From: CAYZMS01 sp964479625
Lineage (GTDB): Bacteria > Bacteroidota > Bacteroidia > Chitinophagales > Saprospiraceae
Direction of reading: 5' to 3'
Length of the DNA stretch: 43,335 nucleotides
Assembly (NCBI GenBank): GCA_964479625.1
Contig: CAYZMS010000033.1
Location: forward strand, 1 to 43,335
In this document: one piece after another, positions 1 through 7,947 of the stretch
How the letters are laid out: every line of letters begins with the position of its first letter
How positions within the stretch are numbered: position 1 is the first letter of the stretch
The notes under the pieces: generated by a model
The model's input: only the letters and a program-made list of their open reading frames with translations
What the model was told of the DNA's origin: nothing
Database searches by the model: none
Program-made: the position numbers and the translations under genes

Positions 1-507
1 TACAGGAAGATGATACAGAATTGTATCGAAAAGCGCGTTTCAATTCCAATAGGTACGATTGAGTGCTTCAACAAACAGATACAGAGCTTTGGAAAGTATA
101 GTTTCAATTCCAATAGGTACGATTGAGTGATTACAAATTCTAAAGCATCCTTCCAATTCGCAGATGTTTCAATTCCAATAGGTACGATTGAGTGCGCACA
201 CGTAACCCATGCAGAAGGGCAAAAAACTGAGTTTCAATTCCAATAGGTACGATTGAGTGTATTGTTTTTAACAAAATAAAACCACTTTATTTTTTGTTTC
301 NNNNNNNNNNGCCTTTATGTATTCTGCAACCTTTTGCACTTCGGCTTGTTTCAATTCCAATAGGTACGATTGAGTGCTTGCCAGAGATGTTACAACGCGC
401 AAAAATTCCATATGTTTCAATTCCAATAGGTACGATTGAGTGCCAGACACAACAGCAATATCGCCTAAGCTATTATCCGTTTCAATTCCAATAGGTACGA
501 TTGAGTG
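1..507 (-). CRISPR. Type I-B CRISPR array (truncated at left edge)
   Basis: Seven complete identical 29-base repeats are visible at 37-65, 101-129, 166-194, 231-259, 348-376, 414-442 and 479-507. On the plus strand they begin GTTTCAATTCC and end GATTGAGTG. An eighth repeat starts at 296 but is cut after five bases by the N run at 301-310. Spacers are 35-37 bases and all differ. On the minus strand the repeat ends in ATTGAAAC, the 8-base crRNA 5' handle typical of type I-B, so the array is read from right to left, in the same direction as the cas genes. The leader-proximal repeat is 479-507. The array continues beyond position 1, so spacer number is unknown. Confidence 0.98.
301..310. other. 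Assembly gap inside the CRISPR array
   Basis: Ten N bases interrupt the repeat that begins at 296. The 24 remaining bases of that repeat must be missing, because the 37 bases to its right (311-347) already make a full-length spacer. The written gap length is therefore too short, and one or more repeat-spacer units may be collapsed here. Confidence 0.95.
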
Positions 508-715
508 GCCTTACAAATATATGTATAACTATCTGGATTTCAAGTAAAAACCAGATGGTTTTGTTCTGAAAACGGTATTGTTTTGCAGTCGCCGATCGAT
601 AGTGGAATTTTACCGTTTCGTCGACGACCGATTTATGATATTCAGAATCAATATTTTATACCAAATTGTCAAAGAACTGAGGGTCGTCTTTGCCTGGAGC
701 AGGAGGGATCGACAA
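508..715 (-). promoter_or_regulatory. CRISPR leader
   Basis: This AT-rich 208-base stretch between cas2 and the cas-proximal repeat has no credible gene. It is on the correct side for a leader given the crRNA orientation. On the minus strand it contains TTCTTTGACA followed shortly by GGTATAAAA around 650-682, and an inverted repeat ATCTGG/CCAGAT at 531-536 and 551-556 just before the array. New spacers would be inserted at its left end, next to 507. Confidence 0.8.
514..543 (-). promoter_or_regulatory. Bacteroidota-type promoter of the CRISPR array
   Basis: On the minus strand TATATTTG at 521-514 matches the phylum's -7 consensus TAnnTTTG exactly, and a TTG lies at 543-541, 19 bases upstream, the usual place of the -33 element. 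Transcription would start within a few bases of the first repeat (507). This is a consensus match, not a mapped start. Confidence 0.6.
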
Positions 716-985
716 CTATAAAAACTGGTCGGTCTCGCTTAAAGCTTTGCCGATCAGTTGTTTATCCATATAATGCAGGTGACGGCTTTTAAAAAGGATG
801 AAGCTGTCGTGGCTTTCATCCATTACCTGCCGAGCCTCTGCTGCGAGTTGCTTGATTTGCAGGGGACTCAGTTCTCCTTCAAAGACGGAGTTCTGGATCC
901 AGTGCAAATATTTTCTACACAATTTAAGCATTTTGGGCGTTCTTTCTGCCGCCACGTCATAAACCGCGATCACATACATTACCAC
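716..985 (-). CDS. cas2: CRISPR-associated endonuclease Cas2
   Basis: This 89-residue protein opens with the Cas2 first beta strand, MYVIAVYD, whose Asp at about residue 10 is the conserved metal-site residue of the family. A ferredoxin-like fold follows, and the length is normal for Cas2. With Cas1 it forms the spacer-integration complex, in which Cas2 is mainly structural. Its start overlaps the 3' end of cas1 by 7 bases, which indicates translational coupling. It is the last gene of the operon and sits directly beside the leader. The alternative start at the second Met (MYVIAVYD) would shorten it by two residues. Confidence 0.95.
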   Translation of the reverse strand: MVMYVIAVYDVAAERTPKMLKLCRKYLHWIQNSVFEGELSPLQIKQLAAEARQVMDESHDSFILFKSRHLHYMDKQLIGKALSETDQFL

Positions 986-1989
986 CAGGCTTTGAAGGGT
1001 GAAAATTCGGGTTCCATTTTCAACAAGTGTTTGGCCAGTTTGTAACAGTCGAGTCGCAACAAATGGCGATAGCTCACTTTCCGGTCCAGCTTCCGGTGCT
1101 GAATGGTTTGTTGCAAGCGTTCCTCCCAGGCTTTGACTACCACCTTACGGCCAACAGGGGAGAGCAGGCAAGCCTGTTCGATCCGGTCGAAATGCTCCGG
1201 CCTGATCTCCCGCCGGTTACACAAACGGAAGATGAGGCGATCGACTAAAACCGGTTTAAAGATCTCTGAAATATCCAAAGCCAGGCTGTAGCGCCGCGTC
1301 CCGGGTTCGTGTAGGTAGCTGATAGTGGGGTTGAGTTGGGAATTGTAGATTGCATCCAGACATAGGGTATAACATAGGGAATTGCCGAAACTGATCAAGG
1401 CGTTCAATTCATCCGTCGGGGGACGTTTCCGACGGCCGCTCCAGGAATAATCCTCTACAATCTGACCAAAAGCAGAGTAATACATCTGTCTGGCGCTGCC
1501 TTCCATCCCCATGAGCTCTCCGATATTCCCGGCCTGGGCCACGGTATGGAATAAATTTTCCAGAGCATCGATCTGGGATTCAACCTTCTTATCCCGGTTT
1601 TGGTAGTATCGCAAATTCTTGAGCATATTGAACAGGGCAGCTCCTACCAGGGCTGCCGCTATGTGTAGCCGCTTTTTCGGTTTTTGATAGGCTTCGGCCT
1701 GAGCGATCAGCAACTGCCCTGCAAGCAGGTATTCCTTAGGGGCAAAGGAACCGGTATAATGCTGATAATAATCGAAAAAATGCACCGGAATATGATTGCG
1801 CCCCAGAAAATTGTATAAAGCGCTGTTGGTATCCAGGCTGCCGAAAATATAAATTGCGCTAACGCCTTCCACGGGCAGATACCGTGGTTTTGGGTTTGGT
1901 TGATCCTCATTTGGAACTGGCTCAAATTTTAGGGTATTGTCGCGCCTGCTCATTCGTCCCGGATTGAATAAATAGTAAGCTTTTTTCAT
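979..1989 (-). CDS. cas1: CRISPR-associated integrase Cas1 (type I-B)
   Basis: Cas1 is the metal-dependent integrase that inserts prespacers at the leader end of the array. The 336-residue length is typical. An N-terminal beta domain is followed by a helical catalytic domain with the expected acidic and histidine positions: Glu163 in GMEGSA, His227 in YLHEPG, and Asp239/Glu242 in LDISEIF. The start MKKAYYLFNPG fits Cas1 proteins whose first strand contains a YxFNPG-like sequence. It lies 51 bases after cas4 and overlaps cas2. Its GC content is high compared with the effector genes (37 of 60 bases in 1141-1200), as it is for cas4. Confidence 0.96.
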   Translation of the reverse strand: MKKAYYLFNPGRMSRRDNTLKFEPVPNEDQPNPKPRYLPVEGVSAIYIFGSLDTNSALYNFLGRNHIPVHFFDYYQHYTGSFAPKEYLLAGQLLIAQAEAYQKPKKRLHIAAALVGAALFNMLKNLRYYQNRDKKVESQIDALENLFHTVAQAGNIGELMGMEGSARQMYYSAFGQIVEDYSWSGRRKRPPTDELNALISFGNSLCYTLCLDAIYNSQLNPTISYLHEPGTRRYSLALDISEIFKPVLVDRLIFRLCNRREIRPEHFDRIEQACLLSPVGRKVVVKAWEERLQQTIQHRKLDRKVSYRHLLRLDCYKLAKHLLKMEPEFSPFKAWW

Positions 1990-2040
1990 GGGGTTGGATT
2001 CGAATGCCCTTAATTAGTTTGGAACCATTTTCCAGGGAAT

Positions 2041-2553
2041 TCAGACAAAACAAAAATCCTGATAGGAGCAGGTTTTGCAATACGATTTCTCCACCAGTTT
2101 CGGACAGTTGGAAGATTGTATGATGCGTTCGATCTCCGCCAGCCACCCCTGGATGTCCTTCCGAATTTCATTGGTTAAATTCACCTCCCGAGTACGCCGT
2201 TGTTTGGGGTATTCGATTAGTCCGCGAAGTCCCTGTACGCCCATTTGCTCCAACACATACAGGTAATACTGGACCTGAGCCACATGGGCATGCTCCAACC
2301 TGGGGCTTTTCTTTACCTCCCGTACCAGTTTTTCCTTAGGATCATATTGATCGATCTTGATGAACCCCAGGTCGAGTTCCCGCCAGCGTTGGGAGCGTCG
2401 GCTATAGGCTGTTTCGCTGATCAGTTTTCCTTCGCCGACATCCTCACTATTTTGCTCCATCTTCACATTTTGGTGAAATAACCATAGCTTACGTATGCAT
2501 AAGTGATAGTAGACGACGTGAGAGGCGGAGATCCTAAGGTTGGAGTTAATCAT
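2041..2553 (-). CDS. cas4: CRISPR-associated exonuclease Cas4
   Basis: This 170-residue PD-(D/E)xK nuclease has four cysteines in the Cas4 arrangement: one near the N-terminus (Cys19, HLCIRKLW) and three at the C-terminus (Cys159, Cys162, Cys168 in CKTCSYQDFC). These would bind an Fe-S cluster. The nuclease core is visible as a GFIKIDQYD segment and VREVKKS with its catalytic Lys. Cas4 trims prespacers and selects those with a correct PAM. It heads the adaptation block cas4-cas1-cas2. The gap before it (2554-2644) carries a strong hairpin, so its expression may be set separately from the effector genes. Confidence 0.93.
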   Translation of the reverse strand: MINSNLRISASHVVYYHLCIRKLWLFHQNVKMEQNSEDVGEGKLISETAYSRRSQRWRELDLGFIKIDQYDPKEKLVREVKKSPRLEHAHVAQVQYYLYVLEQMGVQGLRGLIEYPKQRRTREVNLTNEIRKDIQGWLAEIERIIQSSNCPKLVEKSYCKTCSYQDFCFV

Positions 2554-2560
2554 TTGATTG

Positions 2561-2620
2561 TGTTGATAAAGATTAACAATTCCATCCCACTGTTGCGCTT
2601 ATCAACAGTAGGATGGAATT
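2561..2620 (-). promoter_or_regulatory. Hairpin with competing alternative stem between cas7 and cas4
   Basis: An inverted repeat spans 2578-2620, with arms of 18 bases (2578-2595 and 2603-2620), one mismatch (2588/2610) and a 7-base loop. A second pairing is possible: TGTTGATAA at 2561-2569 on the plus strand is complementary to TTATCAACA at 2599-2607, which overlaps the loop and arm of the first hairpin. The 2561-2569 segment ends only 7 bases before the cas4 start codon. No clean U-tract follows the hairpin on the minus strand, so a simple terminator is not obvious. Processing site, attenuator or translational switch are all possible. Confidence 0.6.
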
Positions 2621-2644
2621 ACCGGGGGGCATTTTTATGAAATA

Positions 2645-3718
2645 TCAAAGCTGGTTTTCAAATTCAAAGTGCTGCATTCTCTTTACCAGCTCTTGTTCTG
2701 CATTTTCAATAGCTAGAGCAGAGCCTACTGCGCCAGCTATATGTGCTGAGCAAGATGGCGTAATAAAAATCTCTGACCGGGTACTTTCATCTATCCTTGG
2801 GATGGCCGACTGTCTTTCAAGATCATCTCTAAGTTCGCCTCTAATTGCATAGGCTACCTGATTAGCATTATCAGATATTGCTATTGCCAGGGTTTCCATC
2901 AAGCTAAATGTTCTGGATTGATTGCTCGTGATGCGCCAGTTTACCAAAGCATGAGCCAGGGCAGGAATAATTTGCTCTCTTTTCTCACGAGGTAAAACGA
3001 GACATTTACCAAACACATTTTGACTTTCTACCCAGCCATTTGCCCTTAATTTTTCATCCACTTCTGGGAAAAGTTCCGGCTCCAAACGATTGGTTGAAAC
3101 GGAAAAAAGAGTTCTAAGATCAATGGCGATATCGTACACAAAAAGTCCAGTGGCTCTAGTCATGCCCGAAGGATTGAAGTACTTTGGCCCCAGGCTTCGA
3201 TTGTTTTCGGTCAGCCAGCTAGCCAATTCCTCCTGTGGAATTTCCACTCTTTTAGCTCCTTCCATTTTATAAACCTTAACTACGTGGTTTTCTGGTTTAT
3301 TAGACCGATCAAAAACTACATTTTCTTTTTCCCGCTCCAGGCCACCTAGCAGGGGATGTAATGGCCTCATGGCAGAAATAGAAAGTGGACTTCTTCGCTT
3401 AACGGTCATTTTATCTTTCTCTGCTTTCATATACCCACCTAAGAGTTGGTCAGGAAAGGTTGGATCACATGGGGAATGAGGTTCTTTCATTTCTGCTTTG
3501 CCTTGCTTATTAATTTCCCAATTAAAAGTAATGGCGGCAAACGGTACATTGAGTTGCTCGGAGAGGGACTCAATAACTGAGCGCTTTACTTGTTGACCGC
3601 TAGAGTAGGCTAGTTGGCGACCGTACCGTGGGTCTCTATAAAATTTTTGGCCTTCATCCACTCCAAAAACAGTATGTTCTGCATAGCGTAAACTTCTTAA
3701 ATAAATATAAGGATTCAT
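2645..3718 (-). CDS. cas7: Type I-B Cascade backbone protein Cas7 (DevR-like)
   Basis: Cas7 subunits polymerise along the crRNA as the Cascade backbone. This 357-residue protein begins NPYIYLRSLRYAEHTVFG and has the glycine-rich central and C-terminal strands of the DevR/Cas7 group, such as KRRSPLSISAMRPLHPLLGG around residues 107-126, which looks like the RNA-facing hairpin region. The start ATG at 3718 lies 19 bases after cas8. Family assignment rests on overall appearance and position between cas8 and cas4; the exact subfamily (Cst2-like or the Porphyromonas-type Csp group) cannot be decided by eye. Composition is AT-rich (22 of 60 G+C in 3001-3060). Confidence 0.85.
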   Translation of the reverse strand: MNPYIYLRSLRYAEHTVFGVDEGQKFYRDPRYGRQLAYSSGQQVKRSVIESLSEQLNVPFAAITFNWEINKQGKAEMKEPHSPCDPTFPDQLLGGYMKAEKDKMTVKRRSPLSISAMRPLHPLLGGLEREKENVVFDRSNKPENHVVKVYKMEGAKRVEIPQEELASWLTENNRSLGPKYFNPSGMTRATGLFVYDIAIDLRTLFSVSTNRLEPELFPEVDEKLRANGWVESQNVFGKCLVLPREKREQIIPALAHALVNWRITSNQSRTFSLMETLAIAISDNANQVAYAIRGELRDDLERQSAIPRIDESTRSEIFITPSCSAHIAGAVGSALAIENAEQELVKRMQHFEFENQL

Positions 3719-3737
3719 ATTACTTTATTTGATGTGT

Positions 3738-5150
3738 TTAAATTGATTTTTTGTACTGATATTCAAATCGTATCAATGTCACGAAAAGCGGAAATAAATC
3801 TGGGGGGAGTTCAAGAATCGTATCTTTAACCTGCTTGAAGGTCACGGCAGCTGCGGTATGTTTTTTCATCAGTTCGGTGAGTTTGTCAATGAATTCTCTT
3901 AAGGATTTTGAAGATTGCACTTCTTCACTGAGTCGGCCTTGTGTTGATTTTCCACGGCCGCTGGAGCTTACCTGGCTGTTATTTTCAAAATCTATTAAGG
4001 CCTGAGCCGTTTTTTCTGCCAGCGTATTGAGTTCTTTTCTATTATTAAGCATAGCAATTATCCATATTTTAAATATTTGAAAATTGATCAATTCATTTTT
4101 AAATTTATTGTTGGCTTTTTCTTGTCTTTTGATAAAATCCTGGTTTTCCTCTTGCTTCTTAGGCTTTAACTGAGTGTTGGTGAATTTAAAATCCTTTCCC
4201 TGAGCGTAATTCGTAGAACCTTTAGGCATGAACTTTCTCAAATCTTGTGGTTCTATAGCCTGCAGGCCAATAACACCCAGTTGAGAAGCAGTCCTGAGCG
4301 TGTAGAACGTATGGTATAGCTGCTCAAAATCATCGTTAAACTCTTTTCCCGGAATATTGTAAAGTTCATTCTTAAGCTGAATGAGTTTCCTTACTTTGGG
4401 TAAGTTTAAATTGATGAAGCCTAAGGTAGTATTGGTTTGAGACAGGCTATAGACATAAGCTGTGACCGTCTGCTCTGGGTATTTTCTGGAAAGAGCAAAG
4501 ATTATTTTTACCCAATCTATTGTTTTGATGGCCAATTTCCCCGTGGATTGGTCCATTTCAGGAGTGAACTGAGCCATTGGGTTTGACCTGACATATTTTT
4601 TTCCAAAAACGTGATTGAGCCAGTTGCCATTCCAGGTTTCTATTTGCTTGTCTTTTAGGTTCTTAGTTTGTTTGAGGTAATTCCTGTAGTGAAACCAACC
4701 TTCAAATAGTGCTTGTAGAACTTCTTCGCCATCTATCAAAAGTACGAGAGCTCCACTTACTCCAACAGCCAAAGCCTGGCCTATCCAGGAAGCATACATT
4801 TCTTCGTCGGAGATATTCAGGTCGATGGAAGTCATTTGTCCTGAAGAGGTAGCTTCGATATTTTCTGCACCATAACCAACGAATATAGCTCCACTTGGCA
4901 ACCCTTCCTCAATCTTTTCGGTCAGGTTGTGAAGTTGTGCTTTACTTTTACTTCCATGAGTTGCCACTGAATCTGCTGTAGGTTTTTGGAAAAAAGGAGA
5001 GTTTCCTACATGCATCAAATGTTTTTCCTCCTCAAAAAATAGAGGAAACATAACTTCTTCGAAGAATTGTTTGGCAGAGTAGTGGGAGGGTAAGCCATTA
5101 TTATTTTTATAAAGGCGTAAGAATTTTTTACCGATATAGCTTGTATACAT
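3738..5150 (-). CDS. cas8: Probable type I-B Cascade large subunit Cas8
   Basis: I do not recognise a specific motif. The call comes from position between cas3 and cas7, a size of 470 residues, and the lack of any other large-subunit candidate. Cas8 recognises the PAM and recruits Cas3. The N-terminal half contains hydrophobic strands (residues about 118-135) and an HVFGKKYVRS segment. The last 104 residues, from an internal Met367 (ATG at 4052), are predominantly helical by eye, as expected for a Cas11 region. The gene ends 19 bases before cas7 and starts 2 bases after cas3. It is very AT-rich (14 of 60 G+C at 4021-4080). Confidence 0.7.
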   Translation of the reverse strand: MYTSYIGKKFLRLYKNNNGLPSHYSAKQFFEEVMFPLFFEEEKHLMHVGNSPFFQKPTADSVATHGSKSKAQLHNLTEKIEEGLPSGAIFVGYGAENIEATSSGQMTSIDLNISDEEMYASWIGQALAVGVSGALVLLIDGEEVLQALFEGWFHYRNYLKQTKNLKDKQIETWNGNWLNHVFGKKYVRSNPMAQFTPEMDQSTGKLAIKTIDWVKIIFALSRKYPEQTVTAYVYSLSQTNTTLGFINLNLPKVRKLIQLKNELYNIPGKEFNDDFEQLYHTFYTLRTASQLGVIGLQAIEPQDLRKFMPKGSTNYAQGKDFKFTNTQLKPKKQEENQDFIKRQEKANNKFKNELINFQIFKIWIIAMLNNRKELNTLAEKTAQALIDFENNSQVSSSGRGKSTQGRLSEEVQSSKSLREFIDKLTELMKKHTAAAVTFKQVKDTILELPPDLFPLFVTLIRFEYQYKKSI

Positions 5151-5152
5151 AG

Positions 5153-7333
5153 TTATAGGAATGTTTCAGGTGCTATTAATTCTAATCCAAATTTTTCGTG
5201 TTCCTGCTCTTCTTGTGGTACTACAAAAGGAAATGCTCCCTTTTCTAATTGCTCGTATTGATCTTTGTATCGATAAATAGTTCTGAAATTGATAGGAATT
5301 TCCATTTGTATTCTTTCTCCCCATTTGGCACTCAGGTATCTTTCCCTGTCGCAAGCCAGAATACAAGTAGCGGATTCTATTTCTAGTGCATCTACAATTA
5401 CTGCATTAGGTTTGTGACAGAGTTCTTTGAGTCGGTAGGCTCCCTCATAATAAATGAGGTGTACATCTATTTCTTTGGTGTCGAGAACGGGGTAAATCTT
5501 GTCGATTTTAGCTTGAAGGTCTTTTTCTTTTAGGAGTGCTCCATCCGGTAATTGTGCAAAACTTGCTTTTAGAGTATCCAGCTTGTAGGGTAAAGGTTTT
5601 GATGAAGGCGCGATAACGTGTACTGGCTTGTACTTTCCAATAGTCGCTTTTGATCTTTTTCTGTTTACTCTTCCAAATCTTTGGATAAGTGAATCTAAAG
5701 GAGCAACCTGAGTGATCATCCTGTCAAAACTGATATCCAGGCTTACTTCAACGACCTGTGTAGAAACGACCAAACAGGGCATGTAGCCAGAGCCAAATTC
5801 AGCAGAGCCATCTCCATTGTATTTTGTTTTAAGCTCTTCCTCCAGCCTTACTCTGTCTTTTCGCCTAAATCTGCTGTGAATCAACATAGCTGGCGTGTCT
5901 GGGAAGAGTGCAGTCAACCTTTTGAATTCTGATTGTGCTTTTTTTACAGTATTATAAATGACCAGAACCTTTTCCTTAGCTTCAAAAGCTTTTTCCAATA
6001 TGGGCTCCATTTCTGACTCATCATTCATTTTATGCACGATATGTCGGTCAAATCCATCTAATATTTGGTCAGGTAACTTAACTTCGTACACATCATCATT
6101 TTCTTTAAGTAGGTTAAGAACTTCTTTATACAATACAGAGGGCATTGTAGCTGTACCGATATGGATTCTACATTTTAATCGAAGTAGAGTACGTACTATT
6201 TCCAGCACCATAGCCCTGGCTACATCTGAATAGGTATGAATTTCATCTAGTATTACATCCGTACCTTTCAGGTCCAGCATAATATTTTCATACCCCCTTG
6301 TCCCGAAAATAATAGAAGCTAATTGATGTGGAGTCAGGACTTTTATACTTGCACCGCCAAAGTGCTGTAAAGTTTCGGCTTCTTTGTTGCCCTTAACGAG
6401 CAAGGCTGATGTTGAATGAAGTAAACGGACCTGATCTTCAACTTGCGGATTAGCATCTCTGATATCATTTTTAATTCTTTCATACATAGCATTAATTGAG
6501 GCTTGAAATGGCAAGGTGTAAAAAATTCTTTCCTGACATCTTTTTAACAAGAAATCAGTTTTACCGGCACCAGTAGGCGCAATGACTATAGTGTGTGGCC
6601 GCTCATCATTAGTATCGATAAGTGAAAGAGGATATAGCTCTCCTCTTCTTTTGGGGTTTTTATAAAAACTCAAATCAGGTTTAGCAAACAGGGGTTGAAG
6701 CTTATCTTTCGTTTTTTCAATGAAGGCTGATGCAAAATGATCAGCTGACATAAGCAGACCTCTATCAGGAGACCAGCCTAATGGTTTATTCTCACAGTAC
6801 TCAACGGCATATTCCAGGGCCTCTGTAGCTTCTGCTTTATTGATGGCTTTTGTCTCGAAGCCGAAATACTTAAGAATATCCAGCCCGTATTTTGACCAAT
6901 CCTCCCAATTTTTGAGATGATCGTCTATCCAACTCAATGAATTTTCATCCAAATCGAGAATTCCTCTTTCTCTTTTGTCATCCTGAATAGATTTATGGTG
7001 AGCTACAACCATATCAATCAAGGCATTCCATTCAGCATTTGGAAAAATTGGCAAGAAACCCAGGGAGGAAATTTCATGCCTGTGAACGAAGTTCCATTTT
7101 TGCTCTTCGTTTAAAGACGGAGCTTTTATACCCTTAATTTTTCTTTGAAAATAAGGATGTGCTTTTCCTAAATCGTGCAGAACAGCAGCTTTTACTGCGA
7201 TACTTTTATCAAAATTGAAATTGAATTTTTCAGCAAAAAACTGGATGGCCCAATTGACATGCTGAGTATGTTCCAATAAGCTTGTGCCTCCAAACTCTAC
7301 ACTTTTGGCTAGGATATTTTGAAGAGTCTCCAT
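5153..7333 (-). CDS. cas3: CRISPR-associated nuclease-helicase Cas3
   Basis: Cas3 nicks and degrades the DNA bound by Cascade. The HD nuclease domain is N-terminal: counted from the upstream Met at 7366, His33, the His64-Asp65 pair in VLHDLGK, His95/His97, His123-His124 in VVAHHK, and Asp209. A superfamily 2 helicase follows, with Walker A APTGAGKT (about 263-270), a DEIH Walker B, GTATMP motif III and QRFGRVNRK motif VI. All key residues are present, so the enzyme looks intact. I chose the start METLQNIL at 7333 because it leaves a 7-base gap after cas5; the Met at 7366 would add 11 residues and overlap cas5 by 26 bases. Confidence 0.95.
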   Translation of the reverse strand: METLQNILAKSVEFGGTSLLEHTQHVNWAIQFFAEKFNFNFDKSIAVKAAVLHDLGKAHPYFQRKIKGIKAPSLNEEQKWNFVHRHEISSLGFLPIFPNAEWNALIDMVVAHHKSIQDDKRERGILDLDENSLSWIDDHLKNWEDWSKYGLDILKYFGFETKAINKAEATEALEYAVEYCENKPLGWSPDRGLLMSADHFASAFIEKTKDKLQPLFAKPDLSFYKNPKRRGELYPLSLIDTNDERPHTIVIAPTGAGKTDFLLKRCQERIFYTLPFQASINAMYERIKNDIRDANPQVEDQVRLLHSTSALLVKGNKEAETLQHFGGASIKVLTPHQLASIIFGTRGYENIMLDLKGTDVILDEIHTYSDVARAMVLEIVRTLLRLKCRIHIGTATMPSVLYKEVLNLLKENDDVYEVKLPDQILDGFDRHIVHKMNDESEMEPILEKAFEAKEKVLVIYNTVKKAQSEFKRLTALFPDTPAMLIHSRFRRKDRVRLEEELKTKYNGDGSAEFGSGYMPCLVVSTQVVEVSLDISFDRMITQVAPLDSLIQRFGRVNRKRSKATIGKYKPVHVIAPSSKPLPYKLDTLKASFAQLPDGALLKEKDLQAKIDKIYPVLDTKEIDVHLIYYEGAYRLKELCHKPNAVIVDALEIESATCILACDRERYLSAKWGERIQMEIPINFRTIYRYKDQYEQLEKGAFPFVVPQEEQEHEKFGLELIAPETFL

Positions 7334-7340
7334 TTTTAAC

Positions 7341-7934
7341 TTAATTTCTTCGGATTGGTGAACCAAATACCTCTAACTGTCCAAACATTTCCGTTGCTTC
7401 ATCAAATCTGTTATGCCCAACCTTGAATGCCAATTCCTTTGATGCTTGGAAAAGTAATTCAAAGCCATCAAGCGAATCAAATTCATTCTCAGGGATAGAA
7501 AAGAAATCGGTGGGAAAGGCAATGTCTTCATTTCTGCATATGCAAATGTGTTGCTGGAAAGCTATTTCAGCATCTTTCTCTTCCGCAAAAGCCAGATAAA
7601 GGTGGGGCTCAAGCATGATACCTCTCTTTAGAATAGCGAGGTTTTTAGCTTTGTAAAAAATATTCCCGTACTTATCTTTTTTCTTTTCTGCTCGGAATCC
7701 GCCCTTAGACCACGTGCGCTCTTGCTGGATACTCAAACCGAGATAATTAAGCCGATGTCTTTTGATTTTGAAAATTCCCCGTTCGTTGAGCAATTCGGGG
7801 AAAAGCTTTTTTTCAATGCCTTCTATTGTGGAAGGTGTGAGAAACTGCTGAGAATATGTTTCACTATCCCTTACAGCTGTCCATGGTTTGAGAAAGCCAA
7901 AATGACTTTGATATTTTACTACGTAATATTTCAT
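7341..7934 (-). CDS. cas5: Cascade subunit Cas5 (type I-B)
   Basis: Cas5 caps the 5' handle of the crRNA in Cascade. The 197-residue protein begins MKYYVVKYQSHFGFL and contains a QFLTPSTIEGIEKKLFPE segment near residues 30-47, the kind of 'PSxxxxxG' helix-loop seen early in Cas5 proteins after the first beta strand. I chose the start at 7934, 13 bases after cas6. The open frame extends to 8027, but that start would overlap cas6 by 80 bases and add 31 residues with no Cas5 character. GC content drops sharply from cas6 to cas5 (24 of 60 in 7741-7800). Confidence 0.85.
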   Translation of the reverse strand: MKYYVVKYQSHFGFLKPWTAVRDSETYSQQFLTPSTIEGIEKKLFPELLNERGIFKIKRHRLNYLGLSIQQERTWSKGGFRAEKKKDKYGNIFYKAKNLAILKRGIMLEPHLYLAFAEEKDAEIAFQQHICICRNEDIAFPTDFFSIPENEFDSLDGFELLFQASKELAFKVGHNRFDEATEMFGQLEVFGSPIRRN

Positions 7935-7947
7935 TTCTTCTAATTTT

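Noticed and set aside
268..494. Open frames on both strands across the CRISPR array
   Set aside because: They read through repeats and the N gap; the repeated TQSYLLELK is just the translated repeat.
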